The notes: generated by a model from the sequence alone, not told the origin. A stretch of 64,000 nucleotides of DNA from Pseudorhizobium xiangyangii (GCF_020531965.1 NZ_JAJAWH010000003.1:186001-250000), one strand, 5' to 3'; positions 43,879 through 52,622 are shown, counted from the first letter of the stretch. Program-made: numbers and translations.

Positions 43879-44649
43879 TCAATAACCGGACGCCGCGCGC
43901 TGAGACGGCGCCCCGCTCAAGGCCGCCATGATGTCATCCAGGAGGCTAGAGGCCCCGAAGCGGAAGGTCGACGGCATGATCCAGTCGGAGCCCATGATCG
44001 TTTCGGCCAAGCGCAGGTAGAGATCCGCATCGGCAACCGTTCCGATGCCGCCAGCCGGCTTGAAGCCGATACGCTTCCTGGAATCGCGGATGGCGCGAAG
44101 CATGATGTCGGCGGCCTCAAGCGTGGCGTTGACCGAAACCTTGCCGGTCGAGGTTTTGATGAAGTCGGCGCCCGCCTCGATCGCCAGTTCCGATGCACGA
44201 CTGATACGGGCGCTGTCCTTCAATTCCCCGGTCTCGAGGATGACCTTCAGGCAGGCGTTCGGGCAGGCATCCCGGACAGCCGAAACCATCTCGGTCACTG
44301 CCGCCTCGTTTCCTGCGAGGAAGGCCTCGTAAGGAATCACCAGGTCGATCTCGTCTGCACCGTCCCGGATTGCACCTTTGGTTTCCTCGACGACCGCCGA
44401 GACCGGCAGGTTGCCGGACGGGAAGTTCACGACCGTGGCGATGCGTACGGGATGACCTTCGCCCAATGTGATGCGTGCCTGAGCGACGAAACGCGGCCAG
44501 ATGCAGATGGCAGCGGTGGTGCCATAGGGAGTTTGCGCGCGGCGGCAAAGCTCGTCGATCGCCGCCGTATCGCAGTCATCCCGCAAATTGGTGAGGTCGA
44601 GCAGAGAAAGCGCGAAGCTTGCTGTCTCCCGGGGAGTGCTGATCTCCAT
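43879..44649 (-). CDS. deoC: Deoxyribose-phosphate aldolase
   Basis: A 256-residue class I aldolase. The Schiff-base Lys is Lys165 in ADFIKTSTGKV and the second conserved Lys is in RIGFKPAGGIGT. It splits deoxyribose 5-phosphate to acetaldehyde and glyceraldehyde 3-phosphate, completing deoxynucleoside catabolism. The ATG at 44649 has GAGGAGG about ten bases upstream; a frame extending to 45300 lies inside punA and is rejected. A 116-base gap separates it from punA. Confidence 0.95.
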   Translation of the reverse strand: MEISTPRETASFALSLLDLTNLRDDCDTAAIDELCRRAQTPYGTTAAICIWPRFVAQARITLGEGHPVRIATVVNFPSGNLPVSAVVEETKGAIRDGADEIDLVIPYEAFLAGNEAAVTEMVSAVRDACPNACLKVILETGELKDSARISRASELAIEAGADFIKTSTGKVSVNATLEAADIMLRAIRDSRKRIGFKPAGGIGTVADADLYLRLAETIMGSDWIMPSTFRFGASSLLDDIMAALSGAPSQRAASGY

Positions 44650-44765
44650 GGCTGATAACCTCCTCGTTGGGTCGTCCATATTCGGGCTTGAAACGACCAG
44701 ACGCAACCCGGACCGCACAATCAGCGCAGACAGAAGCGGCCGACGCCGATTTCTTGCTGAAATAC

Positions 44766-45563
44766 TTACGCTTTTTCTGAGAGCATTTCCTGCAGGACCG
44801 CGGCCAATCGCCGACCACCTATAGGCGCCATGTCCTTGGTTTCGTCGTGGCTGAGTTCTGCCCCGGTCATTCCAGCACCATAGTTCGTAATCACCGAGGC
44901 CGCGGCAACCCTCAGTCCAAAATACCGTGCGAGGATAACTTCGGGGACGGTCGACATGCCGACCGCATCGGCACCCAAGGTTCTGGCCATGCGGATTTCC
45001 GCCGGGGTCTCGAAGCTCGGGCCTGAAAACCACATGTAGACGCCCGAAAGAAGCGGGACCCCGCAGCGGATTGCAGCATTGCGCATGTCCAAGGCGAGTT
45101 CGGCATCGTAGGCATTGGTCATGCCGACGAAACGCTCGTCGCCCGGCTCGCCGATCAGGGGGTTCATGCCGGAATAGTTGATGTGATCGGTGATCTGCAT
45201 CACGGACCCCGGCGGCATATCCTGCCGGAGCGACCCCGCGGAATTCGTCAGGATCAGCGATTGGACGCCCAGCCCCTTCAACACTTCGAGGGGAAAGCAC
45301 ATCGCCTTCGCATCACCCCGTTCATAGTAATGCGCACGGCCCGACAACATGATCACCGGCTCCCGGCCGAGATGGCCCGCGACCAGTTCCCCGGCATGAC
45401 CGGTCACGCCGCTGACCGGAAATCCGGCCAGCTCGCTGTAGGGGATGCGGATCGGATCCGTGATGTTCTCCACCAGTGACCCAAGGCCCGAACCAAGGAC
45501 GACCGCGCACCGTGGCATAAGGCCATCCAGCCGATCGACGAGGAGGTCAGCGACGTCTCTCAT
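44766..45563 (-). CDS. punA: Purine-nucleoside phosphorylase (trimeric PNP type)
   Basis: A 265-residue PNP/MTAP-family enzyme. Features are RCAVVLGSGLGSLVE (phosphate loop 24-28), VSGVTGHAGELVAGHLG, RAHYYERGDAKAMCFP, LTNSAGSLRQDMPPG, SGPSFETPAEIRM, GADAVGMSTVPEV and VITNYGAGM. It phosphorolyses inosine and guanosine. The start overlaps the cdd stop by four bases (ATGA). It accepts the inosine produced by Add and gives ribose 1-phosphate to DeoB. Confidence 0.95.
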   Translation of the reverse strand: MRDVADLLVDRLDGLMPRCAVVLGSGLGSLVENITDPIRIPYSELAGFPVSGVTGHAGELVAGHLGREPVIMLSGRAHYYERGDAKAMCFPLEVLKGLGVQSLILTNSAGSLRQDMPPGSVMQITDHINYSGMNPLIGEPGDERFVGMTNAYDAELALDMRNAAIRCGVPLLSGVYMWFSGPSFETPAEIRMARTLGADAVGMSTVPEVILARYFGLRVAAASVITNYGAGMTGAELSHDETKDMAPIGGRRLAAVLQEMLSEKA

Positions 45564-45952
45564 CCGATGACGTCCGTGTCGAAGGCATAGGGAAGGAGTT
45601 CCGCCATTGTAACGGTCTTCTGCACTCCCTGGTCGTCGCAAAGGTAGACGCGGGTATCTGGCGAGGAAAACTCGGAGATCTTCTGGCGGCAGCCGCCGCA
45701 TGGCGTGCAGAGCGGCAGCTTCTCGGCGATGACCGCAATCTCGCGAATGCGGTGCGCCCCACCCATGATCATGGCGCTGATGGCAGAAGGCTCCGCACAC
45801 CACCCTTGCGGAAAGGACAGGTTCTCGATGTTGGCGCCGACATAGACCCTTCCGTCTTCGGCGCGGATAGCGGCGCCGACCGGAAATTTCGAGTACGGAG
45901 CATAAGCCTTCCCCATCGCGTCACGGGCGGCTTCGAACAGGTCGTGAGACAT
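45560..45952 (-). CDS. cdd: Cytidine deaminase
   Basis: A 130-residue homotetrameric-type cytidine deaminase. Zinc ligands are Cys52 in CAEPSAI, with the catalytic Glu54, and Cys85 and Cys88 in PCGGCRQ. YSKFPVGAAI and NIENLSFPQG bind substrate. It converts (deoxy)cytidine to (deoxy)uridine. It lies three bases after the permease gene and overlaps punA, tying uptake to catabolism in one transcript. Confidence 0.96.
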   Translation of the reverse strand: MSHDLFEAARDAMGKAYAPYSKFPVGAAIRAEDGRVYVGANIENLSFPQGWCAEPSAISAMIMGGAHRIREIAVIAEKLPLCTPCGGCRQKISEFSSPDTRVYLCDDQGVQKTVTMAELLPYAFDTDVIG

Positions 45953-45955
45953 GGA

Positions 45956-46927
45956 TTAACGTTCCTTTACGTAAGGCACGCCGCCGGCTCTGGGGGCGCG
46001 TGCGACCCCGATGAAGCCAGCAAGCAGGACGCAGGTCAGGATATAAGGCATGGCCTGGAATATCTGCACGGGGACCTCGCCGATCAGCGGCACCGATTTT
46101 CCCTGCATGAAGTTGGCGAATGCATCCAGGAAGCCGAACAGCAGGCAGGCGAGCATGACCGGCACCGGCTTCCACTTCGCGAAGATCAGCGCTGCAAGCG
46201 CGATATAGCCCTTGCCTGCCGACATGTTGTGGATGAAGGCCGCGGACTGGGCGACGGAAAGATAGGTGCCTGCAAAGCCACACAGGAAGCCCGCGACGAT
46301 GACGGCGCGGTAACGCATCCAGGCGACCGAGATACCGGCGGTATCCACCGCGCCCGGGTTTTCTCCCACAGCTCTCAGCCTGAGGCCGAAACGGGTACGG
46401 AAAAGCACCCACCAGGCGATGGGCACCATCAGGAAGGCAATATAGGTCAGGATGTTATTGCCGGAGATGACATTGACATAGAGCGGCCCGATGATCGGCA
46501 CCTCGCGCATGGCATCAGCACCTGGCAGGATGATCGGCGTGAAGCGCCCCTCGCCCGACACCTGCGGCGTGCGACCGCCCTGGCCAAACCAGGCCTGGCC
46601 CAGCACGACCGTGAGGCCCAAGGCGATGAAGTTGAGCGCTACGCCGGACACGATCTGGTTGCCGCGATTGGTGATCGAGGCAAAGCCGTGCACGAGCGAG
46701 AAAACGATCGACACGCCGATACCGGCCAAAAGGCCCATCCAGGCTGAGTCCGTGACATAGGCCGCGCAGGCCGAAGCGAAGGCCGCAGCCAGCATCTTGC
46801 CTTCCAGACCGATGTCGAACACGCCGGCGCGTTCGGAAAAGAGGCCCGCGAGCGCCGTGAACAGCAGCGGGACGGAAAGCCGGACCGCGGACCCGAGGAT
46901 GCTGACGAAGATATCGAAGAACTCCAT
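45956..46927 (-). CDS. Nucleoside ABC transporter permease 2 (NupQ/BmpC-like)
   Basis: A 323-residue branched-chain/sugar-type permease. Typical features are ALAGLFSERAGVFDIGLEGK near the N terminus, LGQAWFGQG, RFGLRLRAVGENPGAVDTAG (the coupling helix) and AAFIHNMSAGKGYIALAALI. The order SBP-ATPase-permease-permease and the BMP-type binding protein point to a nucleoside importer like NupNOPQ/BmpDEFG. It ends three bases before cdd, matching a nucleoside role. Confidence 0.9.
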   Translation of the reverse strand: MEFFDIFVSILGSAVRLSVPLLFTALAGLFSERAGVFDIGLEGKMLAAAFASACAAYVTDSAWMGLLAGIGVSIVFSLVHGFASITNRGNQIVSGVALNFIALGLTVVLGQAWFGQGGRTPQVSGEGRFTPIILPGADAMREVPIIGPLYVNVISGNNILTYIAFLMVPIAWWVLFRTRFGLRLRAVGENPGAVDTAGISVAWMRYRAVIVAGFLCGFAGTYLSVAQSAAFIHNMSAGKGYIALAALIFAKWKPVPVMLACLLFGFLDAFANFMQGKSVPLIGEVPVQIFQAMPYILTCVLLAGFIGVARAPRAGGVPYVKER

Positions 46928-46937
46928 CCGTCCCCCC

Positions 46938-48041
46938 TCAAGCTTTCACGAATTGCTGATAGATGCGAACGACCGTCGGGCGCAGCATGTATTCCAGTGC
47001 TCCTGCAAAGAGGATCACCAAGCCTTGGATCACCACGATCATGTCGCGCGTGATGGACGGCATTTCGAAGGAGAGGTCCGCGCCTCCCTGGTAGAGGATA
47101 CCGAACAGGAATGCCGCCAGAATGATGCCGACAGGATGGCTCCGTCCCATCAGCGAGACGGCGATGCCGACAAAGCCTGCACCGGCCACGAACTCCACCT
47201 GCAGGCGCGCAGCGGCGCCGTTGACAGCGTTCAGCGCCATCATCCCGGCAAGACCACCGGAGATCAGCATGGCGATGATGACGGTGCGAACATAGGGAAC
47301 ACCGGCATAGATCGCCGCCGAAGGGCTGATGCCGAGTGTGCGCATTTCATAGCCGAGTTTGGTGCGCCAGATCAGCAGCCAGACCAGATAGCACATGACC
47401 AGCGCGATCAGGAACGAGACGTTGAACGGAGCAGGTCCCTGGTCGAGGCCGAAAAGCCCCATCAACCAGTCGAGCTTGGGCAACTGCCCGCCCGGCAGAA
47501 AGGTTCGCGTTTCCGGCGCCATCTTTCCGGGAACGATGAACACGTTCACCAGCAGATAGACCATCAGTGCTGCGCCGATGAAGTTGAACATGATCGTTGT
47601 GATGACGACATGGCTGCCGCGTTTTGCCTGGAGCCAGGCGGGAATCAAGGCCCACGCCGCTCCGAAGATTGCGGCACCGGCGATCGCGAACGGCATCGTC
47701 ACGTACCATGGCACGTAGTGGTCCAGTGCGAGCGCGGCCAGGGCCGCGCCAAGACCGCCCACATAGGCCTGTCCTTCCGAGCCGATATTGAACAGGCCGG
47801 CGTGGAAGGCCACGGCAACGGACAGGCCGGTGAAGATGAAGCTTGTCGTATAAAACAGCGTGAAGCCGATCGCATCTCCGCGACCGAGCGAGCCCTGGAT
47901 CAGGAAGTTCAACGCTTTCAAAGGGTTTTCGCCGATAGCCCAGACAACGAGGCCCGAGAAGAAGAAGGCGAGCATGAGATTGAGAAGCGGGATCAGCCCA
48001 TAGCTGATCCAGTTCGGCAGAGGCACGGATGCTGTTGTCAT
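46938..48041 (-). CDS. Nucleoside ABC transporter permease 1 (NupP/BmpB-like)
   Basis: A 367-residue permease with about eight membrane helices. LSVAVAFHAGLFNIGSEGQA and KLGYEMRTLGISPSAAIYAG (coupling region) and GAGFVGIAVSLMGRSHPVGI are family features. ATG at 48041 has GAGG upstream and lies seven bases after the ATPase stop; an in-frame TTG at 48059 is less likely. With permease 2 it forms the heterodimeric inner-membrane channel. Confidence 0.9.
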   Translation of the reverse strand: MTTASVPLPNWISYGLIPLLNLMLAFFFSGLVVWAIGENPLKALNFLIQGSLGRGDAIGFTLFYTTSFIFTGLSVAVAFHAGLFNIGSEGQAYVGGLGAALAALALDHYVPWYVTMPFAIAGAAIFGAAWALIPAWLQAKRGSHVVITTIMFNFIGAALMVYLLVNVFIVPGKMAPETRTFLPGGQLPKLDWLMGLFGLDQGPAPFNVSFLIALVMCYLVWLLIWRTKLGYEMRTLGISPSAAIYAGVPYVRTVIIAMLISGGLAGMMALNAVNGAAARLQVEFVAGAGFVGIAVSLMGRSHPVGIILAAFLFGILYQGGADLSFEMPSITRDMIVVIQGLVILFAGALEYMLRPTVVRIYQQFVKA

Positions 48042-48048
48042 GAACGCC

Positions 48049-49572
48049 TCACGCCGCAATACCGGCCATCATCAGGCCGAGAGTCTGTTCACCAGCATCG
48101 CTGGTTTTTTCGCCGACGATCCTGCCTGCAAACATAACGAGAATACGATCAGACAACGAGCGGACCTCGTCCAGTTCGACTGACACGAGCAGCACCGCCT
48201 TTCCCGCATCCCGCGTCTCGATTATTCGGCGATGGATGAACTCGATCGCACCCACATCGACGCCACGGGTCGGCTGTCCCACGATCAGCAGCTTGGGATC
48301 CCGTTCGATTTCACGCGCCACGACAATCTTCTGCTGGTTGCCGCCAGAGAAATTGGCGGTCTTCAGCCGAGGGTTCGGCGGCCTGATGTCGTATTTGGCA
48401 ATCTTCTCCTCGGCATCAGCGCGGATTGCGTCGAGATCGAGCAGAGCACCGCGCCCGTATTTCGGATCGCGGTGATAGCCGAGGATGGAGTTCTCGTATT
48501 CCTCGAACTTCAGAACCAGCCCCATGTGGTGACGGTCCTCGGGAATATGCGCAAGGCCAAGATCACGGCGGCGGGAGGCATCGAGACCTGCTACCGGTTG
48601 GCCATCAATCAGGATCTCGCCGGACGTCGGCTTGCGGATGCCGGCGATCGCCTCAAGAAGTTCCGACTGGCCGTTGCCCGCAACACCTGCGATACCGACG
48701 ATCTCCCCAGCCTTCACCTCGAACGAGACGTTATCGACCATGGTGACGCCGCGGCTGTCCTTGACCGTCAAATTCGTGACCGACAGCAGAACGGCACCAG
48801 GATTGGCTTCGCCCTTCTCGACCCGCAGCAGGACGCGGCGACCGACCATAAGTTCCGCCAGTTCCTCGACGGTGGTTTCAGCCGTCGCTCTGGTGGCAAC
48901 CATTTCGCCGCGGCGCATGACGGACACGGTATCGGTGATCGCCATGATCTCGCGCAGCTTGTGGGTGATGAGGATAATGGTCTTGCCCTGATCGCGAAGA
49001 ATGCGAAGGACGTTGAACAGGTGGTCTGCTTCTGCCGGCGTCAGTGCCCCGGTCGGCTCGTCAAGGATCAGGATTTCGGCGCCGCGATAGAGCGCCTTCA
49101 GGATTTCGACGCGCTGCTGGGCGCCGACGGGCAATTCTTCGATAACGGCATCCGGATCGACCTCTAGGCCGTATTCCTTTTCCAGCCGCTGCAATTCCAC
49201 GCGGGCCCGATCGACACTTTGCCCCAACAGAGGCCCACCTTCGACGCCGAGCGTGATGTTCTCGATGACGGTGAAATTCTCCACGAGCATGAAGTGCTGG
49301 TGGACCATGCCGATGCCGGCAGCAATTGCAGCCTGGCTGTCACGGATGACGGTCGGTCTGCCGCCAATGCGGATCTCACCCTGGTCGGCCTGATAGAAGC
49401 CGTAGAGGATCGACATCAACGTCGACTTGCCGGCCCCGTTCTCACCGATGATGCCGTGAATCGTGCCCTTGGCGACGCCCAGGTTTATGTTCTTGTTGGC
49501 ATGAACCGGACCGAACTTCTTGTCGATTCCGACAAGCTCAATCGCCGGCACTGTTGAAGGGTCGAGGCTCAA
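48049..49572 (-). CDS. Nucleoside ABC transporter ATP-binding protein (double ABC, NupO-like)
   Basis: A 507-residue protein with two ABC domains, as in sugar and nucleoside importers. The first has GENGAGKST as Walker A and ILDEPTGALTPAEADHLF as Walker B. The second has a degenerate A loop (GIAGVAGNGQSELLEAIAG), LSGG replaced by NFSGGNQQKIVVAREI, and VGQPTRGVDVGAIEFI. Start choice: the upstream ATG at 49611 lies inside the 3' arm of a strong hairpin and has no ribosome site. TTG at 49572 has AAAGG eight bases upstream and is preferred here; the longer form would have 520 residues. Confidence 0.88.
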   Translation of the reverse strand: MSLDPSTVPAIELVGIDKKFGPVHANKNINLGVAKGTIHGIIGENGAGKSTLMSILYGFYQADQGEIRIGGRPTVIRDSQAAIAAGIGMVHQHFMLVENFTVIENITLGVEGGPLLGQSVDRARVELQRLEKEYGLEVDPDAVIEELPVGAQQRVEILKALYRGAEILILDEPTGALTPAEADHLFNVLRILRDQGKTIILITHKLREIMAITDTVSVMRRGEMVATRATAETTVEELAELMVGRRVLLRVEKGEANPGAVLLSVTNLTVKDSRGVTMVDNVSFEVKAGEIVGIAGVAGNGQSELLEAIAGIRKPTSGEILIDGQPVAGLDASRRRDLGLAHIPEDRHHMGLVLKFEEYENSILGYHRDPKYGRGALLDLDAIRADAEEKIAKYDIRPPNPRLKTANFSGGNQQKIVVAREIERDPKLLIVGQPTRGVDVGAIEFIHRRIIETRDAGKAVLLVSVELDEVRSLSDRILVMFAGRIVGEKTSDAGEQTLGLMMAGIAA

Positions 49573-49603
49573 GCGTCTGCCTTTCGAATTCCGGATATGA
49601 AGA

Positions 49604-49634
49604 GGGCGCATATAGGAAAACCCTACATGCGCCC
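49604..49634 (-). other. Intercistronic stem-loop after the nucleoside binding-protein gene
   Basis: GGGCGCAT / ATGCGCCC (49604-49611 with 49627-49634) plus an inner TAGG/CCTA stem, one mismatch and a 5-base loop. It begins nine bases after the binding-protein stop and probably sets the binding-protein to transporter ratio. Confidence 0.75.
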
Positions 49635-49642
49635 ATCAAAAC

Positions 49643-50635
49643 TTAGTTCGGGCAGGAGTTGTCCGACATGTAATCATGCACCTTCACGGTGCCCGCGATG
49701 ATATCGGCCTTGGCCTTTTCAACGGCTGCGGACATTTCCGGCGTGATCAACGCCTTGTTGTTTTCGTCAACGGCGAAGGTGACGCCATCTTCCTTGACGC
49801 CCAGGGACTGAACGCCCGCGGTGAACTTGTCGTCCTGCGTGTCCTTGAATGCGTTGAAGACCGCCAGGTCGACGCGCTTGACCATGGAGGTCAGGACCTT
49901 GCCGGGATGAAGGTGGTTCTGGTTGGAGTCCACCCCAATCCCGAACTTGCCGTTATCGGCTGCCGTCTGCAGAACACCGAGGCCGCTTGCACCGGCTGCC
50001 GCGTAGATGACGTCCGCGCCCTGGTCGATCTGGTTCTTGGTGAGCTCACCTGCACGCACCGGATCGTTCCAGGCCGCACCGGTGGTGCCGACCATGTTCT
50101 GGAATACGGTCGCATCTGCCTTGGCTGCCTTGACGCCCTGGACATAGCCGCAACCGAACTTGCGGATCAGGGGGATGTCCATGCCGCCGACAAAGCCGGC
50201 CTTGCCGGTCTGTGAGGCCATGCCGGCAAGAAGACCCACGAGGTAGGAACCTTCTTCTTCCTTGTAGACGACGGAGCGGACGTTCGGCAGATCGACGACG
50301 GCGTCGACGATCACGAACTTGGTGTCGGGAAATTCAGCGGCGACCTTCTCCATTGCGGATGTCCATGCGAAGGACACGGCAACCACCGGATTGAAGCCGC
50401 GGCTTGCGAAATTGCGGATCGCCTGCTCACCCTGCGTGTCGCTCGTCGGCTCGAAATCCCGGAATTCGACCCCGGCCTCCTTCTTGAACTGCTCGGCGCC
50501 ATTGAAGGCTGCCTCGTTGAAGGATTTGTCGAACTTGCCGCCTGTACCATAAACCAGCGCCGGCTTGATTTCTGCCGCCAGCGCGGTTGCCGACATCGCG
50601 GCCATGGCCATGAGGGTCAAAAGGGTTTTCTTCAT
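49643..50635 (-). CDS. BMP-family nucleoside-binding lipoprotein-like substrate-binding protein
   Basis: A 330-residue periplasmic binding protein of the BMP/PnrA/Med family. The signal peptide is MKKTLLTLMAMAAMSATALA, with no lipobox Cys. Then come KPALVYGTGGKFDKSFNEAA, EPTSDTQGEQAIRNFASRGF, VYKEEEGSYLVGLLAGMAS, GFVGGMDIPLIRKFGCGYVQ and DQGADVIYAAAGASGLGVLQ. The family binds purine or pyrimidine nucleosides. It heads the minus-strand group with the ATPase, two permeases and the catabolic genes cdd-punA-deoC-deoA, which supports nucleoside import. Confidence 0.93.
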   Translation of the reverse strand: MKKTLLTLMAMAAMSATALAAEIKPALVYGTGGKFDKSFNEAAFNGAEQFKKEAGVEFRDFEPTSDTQGEQAIRNFASRGFNPVVAVSFAWTSAMEKVAAEFPDTKFVIVDAVVDLPNVRSVVYKEEEGSYLVGLLAGMASQTGKAGFVGGMDIPLIRKFGCGYVQGVKAAKADATVFQNMVGTTGAAWNDPVRAGELTKNQIDQGADVIYAAAGASGLGVLQTAADNGKFGIGVDSNQNHLHPGKVLTSMVKRVDLAVFNAFKDTQDDKFTAGVQSLGVKEDGVTFAVDENNKALITPEMSAAVEKAKADIIAGTVKVHDYMSDNSCPN

Positions 50636-50794
50636 CGTTCAGCCCTGTTTTTTAATGTTAATAGCTGGGGTCCTCCCGCATGCCTTGAATTGAGGCGCGT
50701 CTGCGGCCACCAGCCCTCCCGAAGAGACTGGCTCCGCGCACTTTTGCATGGGTTCTGGAAAAATTCACCCGATTTTTTTCAGTTGGTAAAAATC

Positions 50795-50811
50795 CTGCAC
50801 TACAAGTGCAG
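50795..50811. promoter_or_regulatory. Perfect palindrome upstream of the nucleoside operon
   Basis: CTGCACT-ACA-AGTGCAG is a perfect 7-3-7 inverted repeat about 160 bases upstream of the binding-protein start, just past the msrA terminator. It is a candidate regulator site for the nucleoside operon. The protein is unknown. Confidence 0.4.
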
Positions 50812-50816
50812 CCTGC

Positions 50817-50854
50817 ACAAAAAAACGCCGCCGATCGATGAAATCAGCGGCGTT
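50817..50854 (-). terminator. Rho-independent terminator of msrA
   Basis: On the minus strand AACGCCGC pairs with GCGGCGTT (8 bp, 15-base loop), followed by a run of seven T, 22 bases after the msrA stop. Confidence 0.9.
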
Positions 50855-50876
50855 CCTGAAGACAATGCCGGGCGTT

Positions 50877-51539
50877 TCAGCCGATCGGGCAGGCAACACC
50901 TGTTCCCTTCAAGCCGCAATAGCCACCAGGGTTTTTGGCCAGATATTGCTGGTGATAGTCTTCGGCGTAGTAATAGACGTCGATCGGCGCAACCTCGGTG
51001 GTGATGCGCACCTTCCTCCCGGCAACGTCCAGCGCCTGCTGGAAGGCATTCAACGCCTCCTTCGCCTCAGTCTCCTGCTCCGCCGTCGTCGTGTAGATCG
51101 CAGAACGGTAGGTCGTGCCGATGTCGTTGCCCTGCCGCATGCCCTGGCTCGGATCATGCTCCTCGAAGAACGTCCTCAGCAATGCCCGGTAGGATACGAT
51201 CGCAGGATCGAACACCACCTTGACGATTTCCGCATGGCCGGTCAGCCCCGTCGTGGTCTCGTGATAGGTCGGGTTCGGCGTGATGCCGCCGGCATATCCG
51301 ACGGATGTCACGTGAACGCCCGGCATCTTCCAGAACAGACGCTCCGCACCCCAGAAGCAGCCCATGCCGAAATACGCGACTTGCAGGCCCTCCGGATAGG
51401 GTTCCTTCAACGGACGACCGTTGACGAAATGGACATCGGATGTGTGCAATGGCTCGTCGCGACCAGGCAGCGCCGTTTCCGAGGTGGGCATCGCGGTCTT
51501 CCTGTTGAAGGTATCGATCAGAAACATCGTCGTCTCCAT
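50877..51539 (-). CDS. msrA: Peptide-methionine (S)-S-oxide reductase MsrA
   Basis: A 220-residue MsrA with the catalytic motif GCFWG (Cys61) in [16 protein letters not shown], then [31 protein letters not shown] and the C-terminal [11 protein letters not shown] with candidate resolving Cys. It repairs methionine sulfoxide in proteins, using thioredoxin. The extended N terminus of about 50 residues is common in alphaproteobacterial MsrA. It is monocistronic, ending at a strong terminator. Confidence 0.96.
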   Translation of the reverse strand: METTMFLIDTFNRKTAMPTSETALPGRDEPLHTSDVHFVNGRPLKEPYPEGLQVAYFGMGCFWGAERLFWKMPGVHVTSVGYAGGITPNPTYHETTTGLTGHAEIVKVVFDPAIVSYRALLRTFFEEHDPSQGMRQGNDIGTTYRSAIYTTTAEQETEAKEALNAFQQALDVAGRKVRITTEVAPIDVYYYAEDYHQQYLAKNPGGYCGLKGTGVACPIG

Positions 51540-51566
51540 AATTGGGCGGGCGCCGGCAATAGCGCG

Positions 51567-51884
51567 TCAGGCGGAAAACCGGCCGGCAAAGCGAGGTCGC
51601 CGATAACCGATCATCCAGAATATCAGGGCCAGCACCAGAAAAACTGCAAATGCCGGCTGCCCCAGAACAGGCGTGACAACGGCCCGCCAGATGTCTTCGC
51701 TAATATAGTGGCGGGTAGCCTCCTCCGCCAGAGCGAGGCTTTCGACGTCGAAGTTCAGCCAATGGTTCCCAAGGGAGGTGAGGACGACGGACGACGAGGA
51801 GACAGATTGAATCGCATCCAGCGTGCCGGTCAGGATCGCTGCGGTCAACGCGACAAGGCTTAGGATGCGGAAAACGATTCTCAT
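51567..51884 (-). CDS. Small inner-membrane protein with two transmembrane segments, function unknown
   Basis: A 105-residue protein. Helix one is MRIVFRILSLVALTAAILTG, then a periplasmic stretch of about 50 residues (LDAIQSVSSSSVVLTSLGNH, ending AVVTPVLGQP), and helix two AFAVFLVLALIFWMIGY with a basic tail RRPRFAGR. It looks like a conserved Rhizobiaceae hypothetical protein (recollection). The start is uncertain: 51884 gives the shortest clean signal-anchor and 51908 adds eight residues. An upstream frame to 52022 is not membrane-like. The tail ends 28 bases before msrA on the same strand, so the two may be co-transcribed. Confidence 0.65.
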   Translation of the reverse strand: MRIVFRILSLVALTAAILTGTLDAIQSVSSSSVVLTSLGNHWLNFDVESLALAEEATRHYISEDIWRAVVTPVLGQPAFAVFLVLALIFWMIGYRRPRFAGRFSA

Positions 51885-52088
51885 GGCCGGTACCGTTGCT
51901 CTTTTCATCGGGGCCGGACGTTCCGGCACGTCCCAAATGCATAACCTTGGGGCATTTTCGGCGCAACGCATGTGTGATGTGATGGCGTCTGACACTTTTC
52001 CTGCAAATACCGGTTGATCCAAAAAAAATCATCGGTATATATCGCGCCGTTCCAACGCTTTGCATCCGAGACGATGCAAAGCAACCAA

Positions 52089-52178
52089 GGACAGGTGGCC
52101 GAGTGGTTTAAGGCGCACGCCTGGAACGCGTGTGTGCGTGAAAGCGTACCGTGGGTTCGAATCCCACCTTGTCCGCCA
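52089..52178 (+). tRNA. tRNA-Ser (anticodon GGA)
   Basis: A class-II tRNA of 90 bases with encoded CCA. The acceptor stem is GGACAGG with CTTGTCC (one G-T pair). The anticodon stem CACGC/GCGTG (52116-52120 with 52128-52132) closes the loop CTGGAAC with GGA at 52123-52125. A long variable arm and the T arm GTGGGTTCGAATCCCAC follow. Confidence 0.97.
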
Positions 52179-52200
52179 TTGCTTTCCTCTTAGCAATTTC
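52178..52200 (+). terminator. Probable tRNA-Ser terminator
   Basis: ATTGCT / AGCAAT (6 bp, 8-base loop) starts at the tRNA 3' end and is followed by a T-rich tract (TTTCCTCTT). Confidence 0.5.
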
Positions 52201-52318
52201 CTCTTCACTTTTCGGCTCTCCGGCCTAATTGCCGCAAGATGGCGTGCTGCGGTCTAGCTTCGCGCAAGCATGGTCGTGCATTTCTTCAATGCCGGATGAT
52301 CGGCTACGAAGGAGAACA

Positions 52319-52486
52319 ATGACTGTGTCTCGCGAACTCAATTCGCTCATCAGCATCTCGGAAGAGACGCTCGCTCTCCTCCTCGAGGCAAACAAATCCG
52401 ATGCGTTGACGGATGCGCTCGTCGAGTCACTTGATGATGCGCTCCGCATTCTCGAGGAAGAAATCCGCGGCGATACGTTCCACTGA
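52319..52486 (+). CDS. Small hypothetical protein (55 residues)
   Basis: A 55-residue acidic protein. It starts MTVSRELNSLISISEETLAL and continues as one or two amphipathic helices (LLEANKSDALTDALVESLDD, ALRILEEEIRG). The ATG is supported by AAGGAG five bases upstream, which is the main reason to accept it. No membrane or signal segment and no recognised family. It stands alone, between tRNA-Ser and the DUF1236 gene, on the same strand. Confidence 0.6.
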   Translation: MTVSRELNSLISISEETLALLLEANKSDALTDALVESLDDALRILEEEIRGDTFH

Positions 52487-52622
52487 CAGGCTTCTGGAAC
52501 CGAGATCGGCTTTCTCGTCCTCGCGAAGGATGACGGCGGTTAATCAAGGGTGACTGCAAAATCGGAACAAGGTTTCTCCTGAAGGGTTCTTCTGCGCGGA
52601 AGGGCAATAAAAGGAGAAACCG

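Noticed and set aside
46797-48137. 446-codon plus-strand frame opposite the nucleoside permeases
   Set aside because: Antisense to two clear permeases and of skewed composition (His/Asp/Gln).
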